Shown piece by piece: positions 58,109 to 64,000 of a stretch of DNA of 64,000 bases. The notes under the pieces were generated by a model. The model saw only the letters and a program-made list of their open reading frames with translations. It did no database searches and was not told where the DNA came from. How positions within the stretch are numbered: position 1 is the first letter of the stretch; the number at the start of each line of letters is the position of its first letter. The stretch spans positions 24,277,346 to 24,341,345 of the forward strand of contig CM024766.1 in NCBI GenBank assembly GCA_014218235.1, given 5' to 3'. The translations under genes were made by a program, and so were the position numbers. This DNA comes from Colocasia esculenta (lineage: Eukaryota; Streptophyta; Magnoliopsida; Alismatales; Araceae).

Positions 58109-59443
58109 TCAGGTGTTGAGTGGAGGAAAGGGCACAGTACCCGGCCTATAGGCACCTCCTTCATATGCCAAAATGATGATGTATGGGCCGAGCCAAATGG
58201 GTTGCAATTTGCCACTTGGTTTTCCCGCCATTGCTTCTCTGCATTTGACCATGACAAGATCCCCTTGTTTGAAGGCTCTGGGTCTTGCTAATTTGTCAAA
58301 TGCGCGAGCCATTCTAGCTTGATATACTTGGAGAGACTTATATGCTTCAAGGTGCCTAGATTGGAAAGCCCTTCAAGTCTTCTTTCCATTTGATCTTGCT
58401 CTTGACTTTGAAATTCATTTTGGATTGCCACCTGATAGGATGCCATTTCAATTTCTATAGGAATCATTGCTTCAGCTCCATAAACCAAGGAGAAAGGCGA
58501 ACATCCAGTAGGGGTTTTATACATAGTTCGATAAAGCCCATAAGGCTTCATGAACCTTTTCTTCCCATTCCCGTTTTTTGATTGCCGACTATCTTGGCAA
58601 GCAACTTGCAGAGGGTTTTGTTGAAGGCTTCTGCCAACCCATTAGCTTGTGGATTGTATACTAAAGATGTTCTCCATTCAATATGAAATTTAGCTGCTAA
58701 AGTAGATATTGTTTTATTGCGGATTGTGACCCATTATCGGATATGATTCTGTGAGGAGTTCCAAATCTGTATATTATGTTTTGCTTGACAAATTGGGCAA
58801 CCAATTCTCCGGTTACCTCCCTCAATGGGATAGCTTCAGCCCACCGAGAGAAAAAATCTATAGCAGCCAATATGAATTTGTGGCCTTGAGATGAGGGTGG
58901 GAATGGTCCCACAATATCCATCCCCCATTCGGCAAAGGGCCAGGTTGGTGCTGTGGGATGTAATATATTTGGTGATTTCCTCGGTACAGGGCCAAATGCT
59001 TGACATTGATGACATGTACGGGCATATTGAATGTAGTTCCAATAGAAGCCTTTTAGCTTGATATTGACTTTCATTTTCTCTCCTGCCTGATGTGCTCCAC
59101 ACAGTCCGGAGTGAACTTCTTTCATGATGGTTTTGGCTTCTTTGAAAGATAGGCATTTGAGGAGGACTGGCTCTTTCTTTTCATGGACCAGCCTATATAG
59201 TTGTTCTGCTATTAACTGATATGAGGTGGCCCTGCGTAAGAGCTGAATTTTTTGTGCTTGATCAGGTGGCAACCAACCTTTCTTGATTTTGATGAGCCGC
59301 TTGCGCCAATCTTCAGATTCATTTGTTGCATCTATCTCTGTATTATATACTTCCTCAACTGTGATATTAGACTCAGTGTCAAGGATACTGGGCATGAGTC
59401 TTCTGTGACGGACACTTATGTCCAATTCCCCTTCGAGAGGCAA
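58109..59443 (-). pseudogene. TAT integrase
   Basis: The HHCC zinc-binding region is visible (SGLCGAHQAGEKM...RTCHQCQAFG), then the core: WPFAEWGMDIVGPFPPSSQG, FILAAIDFFSRWAEAIPLRE and FGTPHRIISDNGSQ. A frame break near 58697 follows. The later core is KPYGLYRTMYKTPTGCSPFS and LVYGAEAMIPIEIEM. The C-terminal part is RAFKQGDLVMVKCRE and LQPIWLGPYII. This order is typical of Ty3/gypsy integrases, which insert the cDNA. Frameshifts make it inactive. Confidence 0.92.
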
Positions 59444-59479
59444 TTTTATGGTAGAAGCTAGTTTGGCTAGAGCATCAGC

Positions 59480-60463
59480 CTAAGAATTTTCACTTCTCAG
59501 CACATGTGATATGTTGAAGAAGTTGAATTTTTCTTTGAGCTTCATGACTGTGGTATAGTATGGAAGCAGTTGTGGTTTTCGGACTTTATACTGGCCCAAT
59601 ACCTGCCGAATGACCAATTGCGAGTCACCATAAACTTGTATACTTTTGACCCCTATTTCGAGAGCCAGCCGGAGCCCAATAATTAGAGCTTCATATTCAG
59701 CTTCATTATTTGTGAGCGGCTTCGTGAGAACACAAGAGTTATATAATATTCCTTCTTGAGAGATGACCAGGACAATACCTGCTCCAGTAGAGGGGCTAGT
59801 AGAGCCATCTGTATAGTAGAGAGTTCGAGAAGCTCTATCAAAATATAATTCCCAAGAGGGTAGCTCAATTGTGGCAACCTCTTCGAGAATTGAATTTTCA
59901 CTTGCAGGAGAAAGAGTTTCTTCTTCTGGGAGGTTTATAGATAAAGAGGAATCTTCTGGCACTAGATGTGCGGCCCAAAATTTGGCCAAGCCTTGCCCTT
60001 TGATTGCCCTTTGTGGGATGTATGTGACATCAAACTCCATGAGGAGCAGAGCCCATTTCGCGAGTCTTCCTGACAATATGGGTTGTCTTAGCAAATATTT
60101 GATTGGATCATACTTGGAGATGAGTTTAATTTCATGAGCCAGAAGATAATGCCTCAATTTCTTTACGGCAAATATCAGTGCTAGGCACACTTTTTCCATT
60201 GGAGTATATCGGAGTTCTGGACCAATTAGCTTTCTGCTAAGAAAATATAAGGCTTGCTCTTTATCTTCTTCATTTGTTTGTGCCAATAGAGCTCCCAGAG
60301 AAGCATCCATAGCTGAAATATAGAGTATAGGAGGCTTCCCAGCAACTGGTGCCCCCAGGACTGGCGGAGTGAGAAGATATTCTTTGATTCGTTCAAAAGC
60401 ATCTTGACATTCTTGGTCCCAGATGAAGAGAGCATTCTTCTTCATTAGTTTGCCGAACGGCAT
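59480..60463 (-). pseudogene. TAT RNase H and second RNase H-like domain
   Basis: 327 codons without a stop. The first RNase H has PPVLGAPVAGKPPILYISAM, DASLGALLAQTNEEDKEQAL and YFLSRKLIGPELRYTPMEKV. The second, host-type RNase H has LYYTDGSTSPSTGAGIVLV, TNNEAEYEALIIGLRLALEI and VYGDSQLVIRQVLGQYKVR. It carries the D, E and D residues of the active site. Two such domains in tandem are diagnostic for the TAT lineage. The ORF begins right after the truncated reverse transcriptase. Confidence 0.9.
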
Positions 60464-60557
60464 GCATCTTCCTGAAAGATTTGAGATAAAATGTCTAATA
60501 TAGGCTAGTTTCCCTTGAAATGACCTTTAGATCGGTCAGATTTTGAGGTGGCAATTG

Positions 60558-60905
60558 CTAGATTGCCTTGATTCTGTCGGGGTCTATTTCCATTCCCCGA
60601 TATTTGACGACGAATGTTTTTTCAATCGTCGAACACTTTGATCTTGCCCTGGAGAGTAAACTTGCGTGCAATTGGGAGATAGAGGAATACTCCCTTATGA
60701 GGTCAGCTTCATAGTTGACACTCCGCCGCTCTGGGCGAGTTATTTTGCTTTGAGAATTCTTTGCAGGTGATTTGGCAAAACATTTGTTCACCACAAAAAC
60801 CTTGCCAGTCTCACTGTCTTCATCTGAACATTTAATTTGTTTACCCTTCCCTTTAGACTGGGCAAAGGGGTTGAGGAATTGGCCCTCTAGGATATAAAAG
60901 GGCAT
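60558..60905 (-). pseudogene. Junction region: reverse transcriptase core deleted
   Basis: An open stretch of 115 codons starts with non-domain text (GKGKQIKCSDEDSETGKVF) and ends KYRGMEIDPDRIKAI, which is normally about 30 residues after the catalytic YVDD motif. The fingers and palm of reverse transcriptase are absent. A large internal deletion or replacement is inferred, so this element cannot copy itself. Confidence 0.75.
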
Positions 60906-61330
60906 CAGTCAAATGGCATTCATCTTCCCGAAACGGGGCTTGATCGGCAAAGACTGTATACTGCTTCCCTTCTTTTGCATATTTGATGCATTTATGGAGA
61001 GTTGACGGGATGACTCCATTTTCATGCAGCCAGGGCCTCCCAAGCAATATTCTGTATATTGTATCAGCATCAATAATGTAGAAGGCTACCTTGGTGGTGA
61101 AGCTTCCCAGTGATTCGTACATCTTTTACCTGTTGCATATGAGGCATGAGATGTAGAGATTCAATGGCTTTATAGGGCATTATATTGGTAGATGCCCCCG
61201 GATCGACCAGGATCCGATTTAATTGAATATTGTTGACCTGTCCCTTCATATATAAGGGACGATTGTGATATGGAGAGGATAGCAACATGTGCTTATCTTG
61301 TGAAAGTGACATTTGCTGCCAGTGTTTCAT
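60853..61330 (-). pseudogene. TAT aspartic protease and linker
   Basis: GQVNNIQLNRILVDPGAST is the retropepsin active-site motif (DPGAS), followed in another frame by VAFYIIDADTIYRILLGRPW and LHENGVIPSTLHKCIKYAK. These are the standard post-protease motifs of TAT elements. Overlapping frames show a frameshift near 61110. Confidence 0.88.
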
Positions 61331-62192
61331 ATATTTGAGCTTGGAAATCAGCTATATGAGCTTCATATATTTTTGATTCTTGGAGTACTTTGACAAACGT
61401 TTCTCTCAGGTCTTGGCTCCAAGTAATTACCTCCCAGACAGTGATGTTGACGGAGAGTGATTTGAGTTGCCGAAAGATTTTGTCATCAGCCTTGATGTGT
61501 ATCTGGTCCGATGAGGGAGATCCCTTTATCGAGGACTCAGATGGCTTTTTTGGCTTGATAGATTTCTTTTGAGAGAGAGGAATCAACAGCCTTCCATTTG
61601 AAAAGAGAGGAGCGTTGTCCGGCTCATTTGATGAGACATGGGACTTTGGCTCTTTTCTTTTGTATGAGGAGGCATATTGGCCAGCTCTCCTTCATCTGAA
61701 GGGTTGAAGACATAAGAATCCGCCCGTATTTCGGCTTCAGGCAGAGGCTTTGACTCTTCGCCGTGAATGAGAATGACTTTGCTTGATTTTGTGATATCGG
61801 GCTTCTTGAAAATAGTAGATGCAAGTTTTTGCTCTTTACCATGCCCTTTCTTGCGACGGCGATTTGAATTATTTGCTGGCCGACGCTGATATGTCAGCAT
61901 TGTTGGCTTACCTTAAGCCTGTTTGGTATTATCACTTGGAGAATAGCTTCTTTGGTTGAGGTTTGGACACCATATTGTAAATTGGTGAGTTAAATATGTA
62001 ATTTGATTCTTCAATTTTGATTGATTTTTTTTTAAATTGATATTTGAGGTACCTCAGCAGCAGCATCACGCTACATTTGTTCTTTTTCTTTTTCATTCTT
62101 CTTTTATTATTATTATTATTATTCTTTGTTTTTTTTTTGTTTTATATATATATATATATATGTATATATTTTTATTTCATACCTGAGGAGCT
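61331..62192 (-). pseudogene. TAT gag-protease linker, low-complexity part
   Basis: Two short open stretches (61293-61586 and 61583-61900) encode Ser/Lys-rich linker-like peptides without domains. 62000-62190 is T-rich, with (ATT)n and (TA)n microsatellites. Confidence 0.6.
62104..62170. repeat. (ATT)n and (TA)n microsatellites
   Basis: An ATT run at about 62104-62123 and a TA run at about 62143-62170. Confidence 0.9.
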
Positions 62193-63889
62193 TTAAGTGA
62201 GCTTATGACTTTCTGCTCTGAAGATGATTTGGAGATGCTTCTCTTGTTGGAGCCGCCTCTTACTGTAGAGTTGTTGACTCTTTTGGAACTGGCTGATTTT
62301 GAGGGCCGACAGTGACCCATTCACAAAGGTTGCATTAATTGCTTCTTCAATAATTGAAGATGGGAGTTGGTGATAATGATCGACGAACTCCTCTGGTTGC
62401 TGGGAGATTGGCTTTGTCGCAGCTTCTTTTGATATTCTAATTCTGTATTGAAAAAGATCAATTTTGAATTGCTCCATTTCGGCTTTGACTCTGTATCGTC
62501 CATAGCCCAGTGGATGATGATAATATTCACATATCTTTGGATATAGAGCTTGGGATTCTGGTCTTGAACCATAGGCTCGTTGTGACACCTTATTTGCTGG
62601 CTCCAAAGAATTCCCATATTGATTAATTTTTTCTTCCCAGAAACCATAGGCTCGTTGTGACACCTTATTTGCTGGCGCCAAAGAGTTCCCATATTGATCA
62701 AATTTTCCTTCCCAGATATGAGTTTCGACCAAATCATGGAGATCCAGACAATAGTAATACATCTCCTTTCACTCTGAAAGATATATGATGCTGGTTCAAG
62801 TATGGAAACCAGACTTTGCCTTCTGAGATTGTCAAGTATAAACTTGGTGCTCTTTGTTGCAAATGAGAAGCTTATTGTAGAAGATGCACATTTGTATACG
62901 ATTGACTGGATAAATATGGATTTGAATGCTCTCCCACTGATGACCGAGGAAGACCAAAAGATGATGATGCATTAATGACATTCACCTAATAGGATCCAAG
63001 TTGGCTGGTCCATTTGGTGGTTGTTGAGTATGAGGCTGGTTGACCCGATGAATACCCAGGTCAATTAGATTTTGAACATCATTTTTGAATCTTATGCAAT
63101 CTTTGATACTATGACCCATCATTTGATGATACAGGCAGTAATTGGCTAATATTTCTGCCGGAGCTTGGTAATCCATCAATCCGGATTGAAGGCATAACCG
63201 GAAAAGTGAGAAAGTTTGATGTCGAGGGAAAGAATATAACCTTGCCTGCTCGACAAGAGTTGAAGGATCTTCGGATAGCCACCCAATTGAGTCTGCATAT
63301 GGCGGCATAGGAGGCGGCTCTGAATATATTTGAGTATGCATAAGAGTATATTTGCCTTTGGACTTTCCTCATTATTCTATGTGGATCATGCATTGATCTT
63401 GGTAGAGAATGAGCTCCTGAATTATCTTGAGGAGAATCACATGAATGACCGTCCTCGGGATGATTTGAATTTGTTGGAAGTCTCGTCATATAAATGACAT
63501 TGACAGATTGCTCTGGTCGATCCCAAGCATGAAGTTGAGGAGGGTCAGTCAGAGCATTTTGCATAGATATGAGGCCATTTTGAATGATCTTCCGGACCTC
63601 ATTTTTGAAGACGTAGTAATCTTCAATTGCATGCCCCACCATACGGTGATACGGGCAAATTGAGCTGATTGATTTTGTTGACATCTGCCTGCTTCTTTGG
63701 TTCTGGCAGTGATATTAACTGATTATCGAGGCAGAGATCAAAGAGCCTCTTAGTATGCTCCTTTTTGAAGGAATAAGGAGTCTTCATACACCCTTTATGA
63801 GATACATGAGCCATTTGTTTGGCTAGAAACATCTCAATTTTTGCTACCACATAATTCCATTGCTCGAAACTCTTGATATTTGCTTCCAA
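62193..63889 (-). pseudogene. TAT gag C-terminal region
   Basis: Repeated degenerate C-x-YH...GH...C motifs: CPYHRMVGHAIEDYYVFKN (63640-63680 area, with the last Cys changed to Tyr) and CLYHQMMGHSIKDCIRFKND (63070-63130). A third, weaker match is CEYYHHPLGYGRYRVKAEM (about 62480-62540). The upstream segment has KQMAHVSHKGCMKTPYSF. Several frameshifts are present. A 75-bp tandem duplication at 62569-62718 repeats GNSL.PANKVSQRAYG. The capsid domain is presumably beyond the window. Confidence 0.8.
62569..62718. repeat. 75-bp tandem duplication in gag
   Basis: CCATAGGCTCGTTGTGACAC starts at 62569 and again at 62644. The in-frame period (25 codons) leaves the reading open. Confidence 0.92.
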
Positions 63890-64000
63890 GAGTTTCTCAT
63901 TGATTGTTGATGTGAGGCCTCTTCGGCAGATAGGGATTGTATCTTTTTGCGGGGAGAGTTATTGCATTTCATGCTAAACTCTCTCCGCCTCTTGGTAAAG

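Larger units (their letters stand above)
50457..64000 (-). mobile_element. Ty3/gypsy TAT-lineage retrotransposon, 3' part (extends past the window)
   Basis: On the minus strand the order is gag tail, protease, truncated reverse transcriptase, RNase H with a second RNase H-type domain (YYTDGSTSPSTGAGIVLV), and integrase. A long 3' non-coding region with tandem repeats and a 2.9-kb LTR follow. A second RNase H and a long 3' region are hallmarks of the TAT/Retand/Ogre group. The 5' LTR and the start of gag lie beyond 64000. It is inserted in arm B of the inverted repeat. Confidence 0.87.

Overview
The window is plant nuclear DNA. It has one spliced host gene whose first exon in view is rich in G/C at third codon positions, which hints at a monocot but does not prove it. 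Plant-type transposable elements of several superfamilies fill almost everything else. There are no bacterial operons, ribosomal RNA genes or clear tRNA genes. The species is not identified.

Layout. 1-2230: decayed Ty1/copia fragment. 2231-4490: LTR-like and unassigned DNA. 4490-11830: an L1-type LINE on the minus strand (LINE-A), split by a full-length but inactive copia element at 5430-10927 with a perfect 5-bp target duplication. 12405-14195: three kinds of tandem repeat. 16730-19209: the last five exons of a type I inositol polyphosphate 5-phosphatase, the only convincing host gene; its first exons were not found. 20581-26348: a second LINE (LINE-B, minus) split by a 3.1-kb solo-LTR-like element, with an inverted partial copy of the same LTR beside it. 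27314-34645: 5' half of a Ty3/gypsy chromovirus-like element (LTR, gag, protease), interrupted by a 2.9-kb solo LTR with a perfect 5-bp target duplication. 34930-35890: GA-rich low-complexity DNA. 36995-37902: an unrecognised ORF remnant. 38805-39710: one end of a CACTA transposon.

41083-50456: a large imperfect inverted repeat. Each arm carries a 'putative plant transposon protein' (Transposase_32) gene, a gypsy LTR scrap and a copia RNase H scrap in the same order. The 2.4-kb loop holds fragments of two unrelated host genes, a PPR gene and a G-type lectin receptor kinase. Arm B was later hit by a 1.28-kb hAT-like element with an 8-bp target duplication; arm A keeps the empty site. 50457-64000: a large Ty3/gypsy TAT-lineage element on the minus strand, inserted in arm B and running off the window. 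Its 2.9-kb LTR is packed with tandem repeats, including nine regularly spaced hairpin palindromes. Its pol lacks the reverse-transcriptase core, and exon-like antisense segments lie between integrase and LTR.

How it fits together. The 5-phosphatase would act in phosphoinositide or inositol phosphate turnover if transcribed with its missing 5' exons. The remainder records nested insertion, solo-LTR formation and decay. Arrays of CG-containing self-complementary motifs recur in several unrelated element families. Nearly all stop codons in the gypsy gag are TAG or TAA at glutamine positions, which points to cytosine-methylation-driven mutation.
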